Numbered from the stretch's first letter, positions 42,744 to 52,103 are shown. The stretch is DNA of 64,000 bases from Streptomyces sp. SDr-06 (GCF_003324565.1 NZ_QOLA01000017.1:62001-126000); one strand, 5' to 3'. Made by a program: numbers and translations. The notes: a model not told the origin generated them from the sequence alone.

Positions 42744-45221
42744 TCAGGGCGCGGGCGGGGCCGGGTCGGGCTCGGCGGGGGCTCCCCTCAGCAGTTCCGT
42801 GAGGAGCCGCACCGCGCCCCGTTTGTGCAGGGGGTCGTTGCCGTTGCCGCACTTGGGGGACTGGATGCAGGACGGGCAGCCGGACTCGCACTCGCAGGAC
42901 GCGATCGCCTCGCGGGTCGCGGTCAGCCAGCGCGCGGCGGTGTGGAAGGCGCGCTCGGCGAACCCGGCGCCGCCCGGGTTGCCGTCGTACACGAAGACCG
43001 TCGGCAGCAGGGTGTCCGGGTGCAGCGGGATGGAGACGCCGCCGATGTCCCAGCGGTCGCAGGTGGCGAAGAGCGGCAGCATCCCGATGGAGGCGTGTTC
43101 GGCGGCGTGCAGGGCGCCGCCGAGGATCTCCGGGTTGATGCGGGCGGCATCGAGCTGGTCCTCGGTGACCGTCCACCACACGGCCCGGGTGCGCAGGGTG
43201 CGGGGCGGCAGGTCGAGCTTGGTCTCGCCGAGCACCTCGCCGGTGATCAGTTTGCGGCGCAGGAAGGAGACGACCTGGTTGGTGACCTCGACGGAGCCGT
43301 AGCAGAGGCGGCCCGATCCCCACGGGATCTCGGTGTCGGTGGACAGGACGGAGATGGAGGTGGTGTCCCTGGCGACGGTCGAATAGGGCGGTACAGCCTC
43401 TTCGACGAGGGCGACGGAGTCCTCCAGGTCCAGGTGGTTCACCAGGTACGTACGGCCCTGGTGCAGATGGACGGCGCCGTCGTGGACGGTGGTGTGGGCG
43501 GCGGACTCGTCGACCGTGCCGAGCAGCCGTCCCGTCGAGGCCTCGACGACCTGGACGGGGCGGCCGCCGCCGCCCCGGATGTCGGTGAGGTCGGCGGCCC
43601 GCTCGCGGCGGGTCCAGAACCATCCGTTGCTGCGGCGCCGGAGCAGCCCGGCCCGCTCCAGCTGCGGCATGAGCTCCGGGCTGGCCGGGCCGAAGAGCTT
43701 GAGGTCGGCCTCGGTGAGCGGGAGTTCGGCCGCCGCCGCGCACAGGTGGGGAGCCAGGACGTACGGGTTGTCCGGGTCCAGCACGGTGGACTCGACGGGC
43801 TGCTGGAACAGCGCCTCGGGGTGGTGGACGAGGTAGGTGTCCAGCGGGTCGTCGCGGGCGATCAGGACGGCCAGGGCGCCCTGGCCCGAGCGGCCGGCCC
43901 GGCCCGCCTGCTGCCACAGGGAGGCCCGGGTGCCCGGGTAGCCCGCGATGAGGACGGCGTCGAGGCCGGAGACGTCGATGCCGAGTTCCAGGGCGGTGGT
44001 GGCGGCGAGGCCCAGGAGCTCGCCGGAATGCAGGGCCTGCTCCAGGGCGCGGCGCTCCTCGGGGAGGTAGCCGCCCCGGTACGCGGCGACACGCCGGGCG
44101 AGGGTCCGGTCGACCTCGTACAGGCGCTCCTGAGTGATCACGGAGATGAGTTCGGCGCCGCGCCGGGAGCGGACGAAGGCGACCGTGCGGACCCCCTGCA
44201 CGGCCAGGTCGGTGAGGAGGTCGGCGGTCTCGGCGATGGCGGTGCGGCGCACCGGGGCGCCCTTCTCGCCGGGCAGCTCGGTGAGCGGGGGCTCCCACAG
44301 GGCGAAGACCAGCTCGCCGCGCGGGGAGGCGTCGTCGGCGACCTCGACGACGGGCAGGCCGGTCAGGCGGCCCGCCGCGAGGGCGGGCTCGGCGGCCGTG
44401 GCGGAGGCGAGCAGGAAGACCGGGTCGGCGCCGTAGCGCGCGCACAGGCGGCGCAGGCGGCGCAGGACCTGGGCGACGTGCGAGCCGAAGACGCCGCGAT
44501 AGGTGTGGCACTCGTCGATGACGACATAGCGCAGGGCGCGCAGGAAGGAGGCCCACCTGGGGTGGGAGGGCAGGATGCCCAGGTGCAGCATGTCCGGATT
44601 GGTGAGGACGTAGTTCGCGTACTGGCGCACCCACTCGCGTTCCTCGACCGGGGTGTCGCCGTCGTACACGGCGGGGCGCACCGCGTTGCCGAGCGGGGTC
44701 GCGAGGGCCTTCACCGAGCGGCGCTGGTCGGCGGCCAGGGCCTTGGTGGGGGCAAGGTACAGCGCGGTCGCGCCGCGTCCGTTGTGCGCCTCGGAGCCGT
44801 CCAGGAGGGTGCTGAGCACCGGCGCCAGGTAGGCGAGCGACTTGCCGGACGCGGTGCCGGTGGCGATCACCACGGACTCGCCGTTCAGGGCGTGCTCGGC
44901 GGCGGTGGCCTGGTGGGCCCAGGGGTGCTCGACGCCGGCGGCCTCAATGGCGTTGATCACTTCCGGGCGGATGAGGTGCGGCCAGACTGCATGACGTCCC
45001 GCGCGCGGGGGCAAGTGCTCCGTATGAGTGATGCGCGCAGCCCGGCCCACCCCTGCGGTGAGCCGGTCGAGGACCGTGCCGGGGTCGGGTCGTTCACCCG
45101 TGCTGTCGGCGGGTGTTCTGGGGCGGTGATTCCTGGCCATCGGCACCGAGTGTGTCACTGGCGTAGCGGACAATGGTCCCAAGGCGTCGTGCAGCGCTGC
45201 CGGTAAGTGATTGAATGCCAT
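42744..45221 (-). CDS. DEAD/DEAH-box helicase with C-terminal DUF1998 zinc domain
   Basis: 825-residue superfamily 2 helicase of the YprA/MrfA type. Walker A ATGTASGKS at 120-128, DECHTYRG at 236-243, the SAT motif in LLASATAAEPA, and QQAGRAGRSGQG in the second RecA domain. The C-terminal region has a Cys4 cluster (CECESGCPSCIQSPKCG). The Bacillus homologue works in DNA repair of mitomycin damage. It starts at 45221, 79 bp from bldG; ATG 45140 is an alternative. It converges on the tad operon with a 12-bp gap. Confidence 0.9.
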   Translation of the reverse strand: MAFNHLPAALHDALGPLSATPVTHSVPMARNHRPRTPADSTGERPDPGTVLDRLTAGVGRAARITHTEHLPPRAGRHAVWPHLIRPEVINAIEAAGVEHPWAHQATAAEHALNGESVVIATGTASGKSLAYLAPVLSTLLDGSEAHNGRGATALYLAPTKALAADQRRSVKALATPLGNAVRPAVYDGDTPVEEREWVRQYANYVLTNPDMLHLGILPSHPRWASFLRALRYVVIDECHTYRGVFGSHVAQVLRRLRRLCARYGADPVFLLASATAAEPALAAGRLTGLPVVEVADDASPRGELVFALWEPPLTELPGEKGAPVRRTAIAETADLLTDLAVQGVRTVAFVRSRRGAELISVITQERLYEVDRTLARRVAAYRGGYLPEERRALEQALHSGELLGLAATTALELGIDVSGLDAVLIAGYPGTRASLWQQAGRAGRSGQGALAVLIARDDPLDTYLVHHPEALFQQPVESTVLDPDNPYVLAPHLCAAAAELPLTEADLKLFGPASPELMPQLERAGLLRRRSNGWFWTRRERAADLTDIRGGGGRPVQVVEASTGRLLGTVDESAAHTTVHDGAVHLHQGRTYLVNHLDLEDSVALVEEAVPPYSTVARDTTSISVLSTDTEIPWGSGRLCYGSVEVTNQVVSFLRRKLITGEVLGETKLDLPPRTLRTRAVWWTVTEDQLDAARINPEILGGALHAAEHASIGMLPLFATCDRWDIGGVSIPLHPDTLLPTVFVYDGNPGGAGFAERAFHTAARWLTATREAIASCECESGCPSCIQSPKCGNGNDPLHKRGAVRLLTELLRGAPAEPDPAPPAP

Positions 45222-45300
45222 CGCGGCTGGCTATCCGTTCTCTGGCTCCGCCGGGGAGACTCAGGGGGCGGCCGCTCGATAGCAAGGTGCTGGAGGATCC

Positions 45301-45654
45301 GTGGACCTGTCCCTGTCGACTCGCAATGTGTCCGGCCCTGGTGGCGACCGTACGGTCGTCGAGGTCGGTGGCGAGATTGATGTGTATACCGCGCCCAAGC
45401 TGCGCGAGCAGTTGGTCGAGTTGGTGAACGACGGCAGCTACCACCTGGTTGTCGACATGGAGGGCGTGGACTTCCTCGACTCCACGGGCCTGGGCGTGCT
45501 CGTGGGTGGGCTCAAGCGTGTGCGCGCCCACGAGGGCTCGCTGCGCCTGGTCTGCAACCAGGAGCGCATTTTGAAGATCTTCCGGATCACGGGGCTCACC
45601 AAGGTGTTCCCGATCCACGGCTCGGTCGACGAGGCCGTCAACGCGACCGACTGA
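45301..45654 (+). CDS. bldG: Anti-anti-sigma factor BldG
   Basis: STAS-domain anti-sigma antagonist needed for aerial growth and antibiotic production. 117 residues. The phosphorylation motif FLDSTGLGVLVGG places the regulatory serine at Ser61; the published S. coelicolor site is Ser57, and the shift fits a four-residue insertion (SGPG) near the N-terminus. GTG start with GGAGGATCC upstream. A strong hairpin separates it from the anti-sigma gene. Confidence 0.96.
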   Translation: MDLSLSTRNVSGPGGDRTVVEVGGEIDVYTAPKLREQLVELVNDGSYHLVVDMEGVDFLDSTGLGVLVGGLKRVRAHEGSLRLVCNQERILKIFRITGLTKVFPIHGSVDEAVNATD

Positions 45655-45688
45655 CGGTGGCCGTCCGCGGACGGCTCCGGAGGAAGGA

Positions 45689-45725
45689 CAGGGGCGCCGG
45701 GCGGCACTGTGGCCCGGGGCCCCTG
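45689..45725 (+). promoter_or_regulatory. Hairpin between bldG and the anti-sigma gene
   Basis: CAGGGGCGCCGGGC (45689-45702) pairs with GCCCGGGGCCCCTG (45712-45725), 13 pairs with one mismatch. It may end part of the transcripts, which would explain the separate bldG and bldG-orf3 mRNAs reported in S. coelicolor. Confidence 0.6.
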
Positions 45726-45759
45726 AGATGTACGCCCGTACGTTCGAGGGGGATCGCCC

Positions 45760-46206
45760 ATGGCCACCGTTGAACTCCGTTTCAGTGCCCAACCCGAGCA
45801 CGTCAGGACGGCCCGTCTGGTGGCGGCCGCGGTGGCGCGCCGGGCCGGGGTCGACGAGGCAGTGCTCGACGAGGTCAGACTCGCGGTCGGTGAGGCGTGC
45901 AGCCGGGCTGTCGGGCTGCACCACTCGCACGGCGTCGAGGCCCCCATCCGGGTCGTCCTGACCGAGGAGGAGAAGCTCTTCTCCATCGAGGTCGGCGACG
46001 AGGTGCCGGGTTCGGGCGGTGGCGCCGCGGCGGTGCCGGGCGTGCGCGGCCCGGGGCCCGACGAGGAGCTCGACGACAGCGGGGAGGACGAAATGGGCCT
46101 CGCTGTCATCAGTGGGCTTGTGGACGATGTGGAGGTCACCTCCGGGGCGTCGGGTGGTGTCATCCGGATGAGCTGGCCCACCACACCGGCCTCGGTGCTT
46201 CCCTGA
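45760..46206 (+). CDS. RsbW-like anti-sigma factor (bldG partner, orf3)
   Basis: 148-residue HATPase-fold protein predicted to bind sigma factor and BldG. The N-box reads GEACSRAVGLHH, where RsbW kinases have ExxxNA: the metal-binding Asn is replaced by Arg. The G1 region DEMGLAVISGLVDD is only partly conserved, and an acidic loop (PDEELDDSGEDE) precedes it. It may therefore bind partners without being an active kinase. GAGGGGGATCG precedes the ATG. Cotranscribed with bldG through a hairpin. Confidence 0.88.
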   Translation: MATVELRFSAQPEHVRTARLVAAAVARRAGVDEAVLDEVRLAVGEACSRAVGLHHSHGVEAPIRVVLTEEEKLFSIEVGDEVPGSGGGAAAVPGVRGPGPDEELDDSGEDEMGLAVISGLVDDVEVTSGASGGVIRMSWPTTPASVLP

Positions 46207-46231
46207 TCCACTTGTTTTCGATATTGAGACG

Positions 46232-46255
46232 GGCCCTGCTGAGCAGGGCCTTTTT
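46232..46255 (+). terminator. Rho-independent terminator after the anti-sigma gene
   Basis: GGCCCTGC (46232-46239) and GCAGGGCC (46243-46250), loop TGA, followed by TTTTT. One of the few classical U-tract terminators here. Confidence 0.9.
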
Positions 46256-46402
46256 CATTTCTTGATCCAGATTCCGACCCCGGTTCCTAGATCGCCGATC
46301 AAGCGTCAATGCTTTTGCCCCATTACCGCTTTCGGGGGGCCTTCTCGTGACCGGATCTCTCTCTGATGAGCCGATGAAGGTCAATTCCATTTGCGGCGCC
46401 CT

Positions 46403-46431
46403 GTTTTGATCGTGTTCCGCTACCTACAATC
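46403..46431 (+). promoter_or_regulatory. hppA promoter
   Basis: TACAAT at 46426-46431 is a near-consensus -10 element; TGTTTT at 46403-46408 is a weak -35 with 17-bp spacing. It lies 38 bp before the start codon. Confidence 0.45.
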
Positions 46432-46468
46432 CGTCCACATCTTGAGCTCTGAGCGTCAAGGAGGACGA

Positions 46469-48862
46469 ATGGCGGGGCTCTTCAACCCAACGGAACTCGA
46501 CCACCCCACATCCCTGGCTGCCGCGGTCCTGACCGACGGCAACCGAACGATCGTCATCGTCATCGCGGCCGTCGCGCTGGCGGCCCTGATCGTGGCGCAA
46601 TTGCTGGTGCGCCAGGTCCTCGCGGCCGGCGAGGGCACCGATTCGATGAAGAAGATCGCGGCGGCCGTACAGGAAGGCGCGAATGCCTATCTGACCCGGC
46701 AGTTGCGCACCCTCGGCATCTTCGCCGTCGTGGTGTTCTTCCTGCTGTTCCTGCTGCCGTCCGACAACTGGTCGCAGCGCGTAGGCCGTTCCGTGTTCTT
46801 CCTGATCGGCGCCGCGTTCTCGGCGACGACCGGATACATCGGTATGCGCCTCGCCGTCCGCGCGAATGTGCGCGTCGCGGCAGCCGCCCGAGAGGCGACT
46901 CCCGCGGAAGGCGAACCCGAAAAGGATCTCACCGCGGTCTCCCACAAGGCCATGAAGATCGCTTTCCGCACGGGCGGTGTGGTCGGCATGTTCACGGTGG
47001 GCCTCGGCCTGCTCGGCGCCTCGTGCGTCGTGCTCGTGTACGCGGCCGACGCGCCCAAGGTCCTGGAGGGCTTCGGCCTGGGCGCGGCCCTGATCGCGAT
47101 GTTCATGCGGGTCGGCGGCGGCATCTTCACCAAGGCCGCCGACGTCGGCGCCGACCTGGTCGGCAAGGTCGAGCAGGGCATCCCGGAGGACGACCCGCGC
47201 AACGCCGCCACCATCGCGGACAACGTGGGCGACAACGTCGGCGACTGCGCCGGCATGGCGGCCGACCTGTTCGAGTCCTACGCCGTGACCCTGGTCGCGG
47301 CGCTGATCCTCGGCAAGGCGGCGTTCGGCGACTCGGGCCTCGCCTTCCCGCTGATCGTCCCGGCGATCGGCGTGGTCACCGCGATGATCGGTATCTTCGC
47401 GGTCGCCCCGCGGCGCGCCGACCGCAGCGGAATGTCCGCCATCAACCGTGGCTTCTTCATCTCCGCGGTGATCTCGATGGCCCTGGTGGCCGTCGCGGTC
47501 TTCGCCTACCTGCCGTCCTCGTACGCCAAGTTGAACGGCGTCACGGACAGCGTGATCAAGGGCCACGACGGCGACCCGCGGATCCTCGCGCTCGTCGCCG
47601 TCGCCATCGGCATCGTGCTGGCGGCGCTGATCCAGCAGCTGACGGGGTACTTCACCGAGACCACCCGGCGTCCCGTCAGGGACATCGGCAAGTCCTCGCT
47701 GACCGGCCCCGCCACCGTCGTCCTGGCCGGCATCTCCATCGGCCTCGAATCGGCCGTCTACACCGCCCTGTTGATCGGCCTCGGCGTGTACGGGGCCTTC
47801 CTGCTCGGCGGGACCTCGGTCATGCTCGCGCTGTTCGCGGTGGCGCTGGCCGGCACCGGTCTGCTCACCACGGTCGGCGTCATCGTCGCCATGGACACCT
47901 TCGGCCCGGTCTCCGACAACGCGCAGGGCATCGCGGAGATGTCCGGCGACGTCCAGGGCGCGGGCGCGCAGGTGCTCACCGACCTGGACGCGGTGGGCAA
48001 CACCACCAAGGCCATCACCAAGGGCATCGCCATCGCCACCGCCGTCCTCGCGGCCGCGGCGCTCTACGGCTCCTTCAAGGACGCCATCGGCACGGCTGTG
48101 GGCGACGTCCACGCCAAGGCGAGCGAGCTGACCCTGAACATGGACATCTCGCAGCCCAACAACCTGGTCGGCCTGATGCTGGGCGCGGCGGTCGTCTTCC
48201 TCTTCTCGGGGCTCGCGATCAACGCCGTTTCCCGGTCGGCCGGTTCGGTGGTCTTCGAGGTGCGGCGGCAGTTCCGCGAGCACCCCGGGATCATGGACTA
48301 CAGCGAGCAGCCGGAGTACGGGCGAGTCGTCGACATCTGCACCAAGGACGCGCTGCGCGAGCTGGCCACCCCCGGTCTGCTCGCGGTGCTCGCCCCCATC
48401 GCGGTCGGCTTCACCCTGGGCGTCGGCGCCCTCGGCTCCTACCTGGCGGGCGCGATCGGCACCGGCACCCTGATGGCGGTCTTCCTCGCCAACTCGGGCG
48501 GCGCCTGGGACAACGCCAAGAAGATGGTCGAGGACGGCCACTTCGGCGGCAAGGGCAGCGAGGCCCACGCCGCCACGGTCATCGGCGACACGGTCGGCGA
48601 CCCCTTCAAGGACACCGCGGGGCCGGCGATCAACCCGCTGCTCAAGGTGATGAACCTGGTGGCGCTCCTGATCGCGCCGGCCATCGTGAAGTTCTCCTAC
48701 GGGGACGACGCGAGCCCGGCCGTCCGGGCCGTCGTGGCGGTGCTGGCGCTGCTCGTCATCATCTGCGCGGTGTACGTCTCGAAGCGGCGCAGCGTGGCCG
48801 TGGGTGACGACGGCAACAACGAGCGGGTCGCGAAGTCACCGGACCCGGCGGTGGTTTCGTAG
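46469..48862 (+). CDS. hppA: Membrane-bound proton-pumping pyrophosphatase
   Basis: 797-residue, roughly 16-span pump that uses pyrophosphate to move protons. DNVGDNVGDCAGMAADLFE and the later GDTVGDPFKDTAGPA are the substrate/Mg motifs. The ion-specificity site is GNTTKAITKG, with Lys where K+-dependent enzymes have Ala, so it should be K+-independent. AAGGAGGACGA precedes the ATG at 46469. Confidence 0.96.
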   Translation: MAGLFNPTELDHPTSLAAAVLTDGNRTIVIVIAAVALAALIVAQLLVRQVLAAGEGTDSMKKIAAAVQEGANAYLTRQLRTLGIFAVVVFFLLFLLPSDNWSQRVGRSVFFLIGAAFSATTGYIGMRLAVRANVRVAAAAREATPAEGEPEKDLTAVSHKAMKIAFRTGGVVGMFTVGLGLLGASCVVLVYAADAPKVLEGFGLGAALIAMFMRVGGGIFTKAADVGADLVGKVEQGIPEDDPRNAATIADNVGDNVGDCAGMAADLFESYAVTLVAALILGKAAFGDSGLAFPLIVPAIGVVTAMIGIFAVAPRRADRSGMSAINRGFFISAVISMALVAVAVFAYLPSSYAKLNGVTDSVIKGHDGDPRILALVAVAIGIVLAALIQQLTGYFTETTRRPVRDIGKSSLTGPATVVLAGISIGLESAVYTALLIGLGVYGAFLLGGTSVMLALFAVALAGTGLLTTVGVIVAMDTFGPVSDNAQGIAEMSGDVQGAGAQVLTDLDAVGNTTKAITKGIAIATAVLAAAALYGSFKDAIGTAVGDVHAKASELTLNMDISQPNNLVGLMLGAAVVFLFSGLAINAVSRSAGSVVFEVRRQFREHPGIMDYSEQPEYGRVVDICTKDALRELATPGLLAVLAPIAVGFTLGVGALGSYLAGAIGTGTLMAVFLANSGGAWDNAKKMVEDGHFGGKGSEAHAATVIGDTVGDPFKDTAGPAINPLLKVMNLVALLIAPAIVKFSYGDDASPAVRAVVAVLALLVIICAVYVSKRRSVAVGDDGNNERVAKSPDPAVVS

Positions 48863-48881
48863 CCGTCGGCTGGACAAAGGG

Positions 48882-48917
48882 CGGGCGGACGGTGGGGTTT
48901 GACACACCGTCCGCCCG
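48882..48917 (+). terminator. hppA terminator
   Basis: CGGGCGGACGGTG (48882-48894) pairs with CACCGTCCGCCCG (48905-48917), followed by TTCTGCTT. Confidence 0.8.
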
Positions 48918-49030
48918 TTCTGCTTGGTGCAAATGGCTGCAAAAGGGTGCAGATCGCACAGGCGCCAGGCGTTTGTCGCCCACTTGGCGTGTATGTTCCG
49001 GGGCCGAGAGCCTTGGAAGGGACCAAACCG

Positions 49031-49690
49031 GTGAACAAGAAGCTTGCAGCCGCACTGTCCGGCGGTGCGGTACTGATGCTGACGTTGTCGGGCTGCAGCG
49101 ACGACTCCAGCAAGAAGGTCGACGACTGGGCGAAGACCTTCTGCAACTCGGCCCAGCCCCAGTTCAAGAAGATCACCGACGCCAACGCCGCCATCCAGGC
49201 GCAGACGCGTGACGACAGCAAGCCGGCCGACGTGCAGAAGACCGACTCGGGCGCCTTCCAGCAGATCTCGGACGCTTACAAGGCGCTGGGCGCTGCCGTC
49301 GACAAGGCCGGTGCCCCGCCCGTCAAGGACGGCGCCACCACGCAGCAGGAGGCCGTCAAGGAGCTGAACGCCTCCTCCGTGTCGTACGCGAACCTGAAGA
49401 AGAAGGTCGACGCGCTCAACGCCGGTGACCAGGCGGCCTTCGCCAAGGGCCTGGAGGACATCGCGACCGAGCTCGGCAAGATCAGCTCGTCGGGCGACGC
49501 CTCGCTGAAGAAGCTGGAGTCCGGCGACGTCGGCAAGGCGATGCAGAAGCAGCCCGGCTGCCAGAAGCAGACGCCCTCCTCGCCCGCGCCCTCCGGGTCG
49601 GGTGCGGGCGCGCCGCCCGCCTCGCCGTCGCAGTCGGCCTCGCCCTCGGGGTCCGCGTCGCCCTCGGCCTCGGGCAGCCCCAAGTCGTAG
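49031..49690 (+). CDS. Small secreted lipoprotein
   Basis: 219-residue protein with a signal peptide and lipobox LSGC (Cys near residue 22), a helical middle (DDWAKTFCNSAQPQFKKI; SVSYANLKKKVDALNAGD) with two further cysteines, and a Ser/Pro/Ala/Gly tail. No known enzyme domain. GTG at 49031 follows GGAAGGGACC. It ends before a long terminator hairpin. Confidence 0.85.
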   Translation: MNKKLAAALSGGAVLMLTLSGCSDDSSKKVDDWAKTFCNSAQPQFKKITDANAAIQAQTRDDSKPADVQKTDSGAFQQISDAYKALGAAVDKAGAPPVKDGATTQQEAVKELNASSVSYANLKKKVDALNAGDQAAFAKGLEDIATELGKISSSGDASLKKLESGDVGKAMQKQPGCQKQTPSSPAPSGSGAGAPPASPSQSASPSGSASPSASGSPKS

Positions 49691-49702
49691 GCCCCGTACG
49701 CG

Positions 49703-49748
49703 CACGGCCGCGGCCCGGTCCCCAGGCGGGGGCCGGGCCGCGGCCGTG
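49703..49748 (+). terminator. 21-pair hairpin terminator after the lipoprotein gene
   Basis: CACGGCCGCGGCCCGG (49703-49718) pairs with 49733-49748; CCCC/GGGG extends the stem inward to a 4-nt loop. It ends 38 bp before the methyltransferase start. Confidence 0.85.
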
Positions 49749-49774
49749 ATGGGGTGATTGTCGGTGGCAGCGGC

Positions 49775-49787
49775 CACAATGGGCGGG
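49775..49787 (+). promoter_or_regulatory. Leaderless promoter -10 of the methyltransferase gene
   Basis: CACAAT at 49775-49780, 6 nt, then GTG at 49787; no Shine-Dalgarno. Confidence 0.5.
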
Positions 49788-51286
49788 TGAGTACGACCAG
49801 TCTTCCCGCGCCCACTCACGCAGCCCGCCTGCGTGACGCCCTGCTCGCCGCCGCCTTCACCGCCGACGGCCTGCTCGACCTGCTCGGCGCGCCCGCCTAC
49901 GCCGCGCTGGCCCGCAGCGAGACCGTCCCCGCCCTGCGCGCCACCCGGGGGCACACCCCGCTCGACACGCTGGTGCGGCTCTTCCTGCTCCAGCAGCCCG
50001 TCCCGTACGAGAGCGCCCGTGCGGCCCTCCCGCTGGAGGACGCCCTCGCGGACGGCTGGGTGGTCCGCGCGGGCGAGGCGGTGCGCGCCACGGTGGACGT
50101 GCGGCCCTACGGCGGGCCCGAGGGGCAGGACTGGTTCATCGTCTCCGACCTGGGCTGCGCGGTCGGCGGCGCGGGCGGGGCGAGCGGGCGCGACGAGGCC
50201 ATGGTGCTCGGCGTCGGCGGCGCGTCCACGACCCTGGCCGGCCTCACCGTCCGGCTGCCCGTCGGCCCGGCCCTCGACCTCGGCACCGGCTCCGGCATCC
50301 AGGCGCTGCACGCCGCGCAGCACGCCACCCGGGTCACCGCCACCGACCTGAACCCGCGTGCGCTCGACTTCACCCGGCTCACGCTCGCGCTCTCCGGCGC
50401 CCCGCAGGCCGAGTTGAGGACGGGCTCGCTCTACGAGCCGGTGGGCGAGGAGACGTACGACCTGATCGTGTCCAACCCGCCGTTCGTGATCTCGCCCGGC
50501 GCCCGGCTGACCTACCGGGACGGCGGCATGGGCGGGGACGATCTGTGCCGCTCGCTCGTTCAGCAGGCGGGGGAGCGCCTCAACCCCGGCGGGTACGCCC
50601 AGTTCCTGGCCAACTGGCAGCACGTCGAGGGGGAGGAGTGGCAGGACCGGCTCCGCTCCTGGGTCCCGCGCGGCTGCGACGCCTGGATCGTGCAGCGCGA
50701 GGTCCAGGACATCACCCAGTACACCGAGTTGTGGCTGCGCGACGCCGGGGACCACCACACCGACCCGGCCCGGTACGCGGAGCGCTACGAGGCGTGGCTG
50801 GACGAGTTCGAGGCGCGCGGGACCACGGCGGTCGGCTTCGGCTGGATCACCCTGCGCCGCACCGACAGCGAGCGGCCGTCCATCGTGGTCGAGGAGTGGC
50901 CGCACCCGGTCGAGCAGCCGCTGGGCGACGCCGTGCACGCGCACTTCGAGCGCCAGGACTACCTGCGCGCCCACGACGACGCGGCGCTGCTCGCCGACCG
51001 GTTCCGCCTCGCCGACGAGGTGGCGCAGGAGCAGGTCGGTCTTCCGGGCGCCGAGGACCCGGAGCACGTGGTGCTGCGGCAGAACCGCGGCATGCGCCGG
51101 GCGACGAAGGTCGACACGGTGGGCGCCGGGTTCGCGGGCGTCTGCGACGGACAGCTGCCGGCCGGGCGGATCCTGGACGCCATCGCCCAGCTGATCGACG
51201 AGGACCCGGTCCGGCTGCGCGACCGCACGCCGGAGGCCATCCGGCTCCTGGTCGAGCAGGGCTTCCTGGAGCCGGTGGGGGAGTAA
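49787..51286 (+). CDS. SAM-dependent methyltransferase (HemK/PrmC-like)
   Basis: 499-residue protein. An N-terminal helical region of about 150 residues precedes a Rossmann methyltransferase: motif I is LDLGTGSGIQALHAAQ and motif IV is IVSNPPFVIS, the NPPF type that methylates an amide or amino group (glutamine or adenine/guanine). The C-terminal 200 residues form an extra domain. The substrate is unknown; rRNA, protein glutamine or DNA are possible. Confidence 0.87.
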   Translation: MSTTSLPAPTHAARLRDALLAAAFTADGLLDLLGAPAYAALARSETVPALRATRGHTPLDTLVRLFLLQQPVPYESARAALPLEDALADGWVVRAGEAVRATVDVRPYGGPEGQDWFIVSDLGCAVGGAGGASGRDEAMVLGVGGASTTLAGLTVRLPVGPALDLGTGSGIQALHAAQHATRVTATDLNPRALDFTRLTLALSGAPQAELRTGSLYEPVGEETYDLIVSNPPFVISPGARLTYRDGGMGGDDLCRSLVQQAGERLNPGGYAQFLANWQHVEGEEWQDRLRSWVPRGCDAWIVQREVQDITQYTELWLRDAGDHHTDPARYAERYEAWLDEFEARGTTAVGFGWITLRRTDSERPSIVVEEWPHPVEQPLGDAVHAHFERQDYLRAHDDAALLADRFRLADEVAQEQVGLPGAEDPEHVVLRQNRGMRRATKVDTVGAGFAGVCDGQLPAGRILDAIAQLIDEDPVRLRDRTPEAIRLLVEQGFLEPVGE

Positions 51287-51887
51287 CTACTGAGGAGGGG
51301 CGGGGGAGTACAGCGGTCCGGTCCGCCCCTGCCGGGAGGATCCGCGGGCGGCGCGCGGCCCTCGCGGACGCCTGCCCGGCTACTGGGGACGGGGCGTTGG
51401 GCTATCGGCGGCCCACGACGCGGGGTCGGGGAGGCCGAAGTCCGGTGCAGGGAAAGGACTTCGCGGCCGGGCCCACGGCGTCGGCTCCGCGCTGCTGCTG
51501 CTCACCGGGGCGAACGTGCCCCGCTCGTCGCAGCACGGGTGGACGCGTACGACGGGTGACGTACTGCCGCTGACGCATGCGGCGGACGCGGCCCGCCGAC
51601 CGGCCGACGGCGGCGGCATCGCCCGGGGCCCAGTCGGTGCGGAGTGCGGGGCGGGGGCCGGGTACGCGCTGCTCGCGATGGGGCCGCTCGTCGTGTTCGA
51701 GCGGGGCGGCGGGCGGCGGGCCACGCCCGACGTGATGTGACGCTCGGCGCGCCCTGTGACGTCCGACGCGTCGAAGCGAGGGGATCTGGCTGAAATGTGC
51801 ATGATCGGGTGACCGTTCACCCGGCGTTCTCCGGAATGCGGCCCCGGCTCTGCCCGGGGGTGCCGCGCGGTGACCAGGATCGCGCGC
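51287..51887. other. Unassigned region, 600 bp, with a possible gene remnant
   Basis: One frame stays open from near 51303 to a stop at 51740, including GVGSALLLLTGANVPRSS and LLAMGPLVVFERGGG, but has no good start or recognised domain. It may be a decayed gene. No repeats or strong hairpins noticed. Confidence 0.35.
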
Positions 51888-52103
51888 ATGAACGCAATGG
51901 GTGGGACCGAGACGGGCCCGGCCGTCTTCGCGGGGACGGTGTTCGTGCTGTTCGGGGGCGCTCTGCTGCTGTGGACGGCGTCCTGTCTGCGCCGCCGCAC
52001 GCCGGTCGCGCACGGCGTTTCGCCCGTCACCTCCGCCGTGCTCACGAGTGTCTCGGGCGCGGTCTTCCTGCTGCTCGGCCTGTGGTGCTTCGCCCGCATC
52101 TAG
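51888..52103 (+). CDS. Small two-span membrane protein (71 aa)
   Basis: Two hydrophobic helices (GPAVFAGTVFVLFGGALLLW and SAVLTSVSGAVFLLLGLW) are joined by a basic loop CLRRRTPVAHG, giving a hairpin in the membrane. No family recognised. An in-frame GTG at 51870 would add six residues. It precedes topA by 188 bp. Confidence 0.6.
   Translation: MNAMGGTETGPAVFAGTVFVLFGGALLLWTASCLRRRTPVAHGVSPVTSAVLTSVSGAVFLLLGLWCFARI

Noticed and set aside
46424..48568. 714-codon minus-strand ORF opposite hppA
   Set aside because: Shadow ORF made of Asp/His/Arg/Gly-rich sequence; the plus strand is a highly conserved pyrophosphatase.
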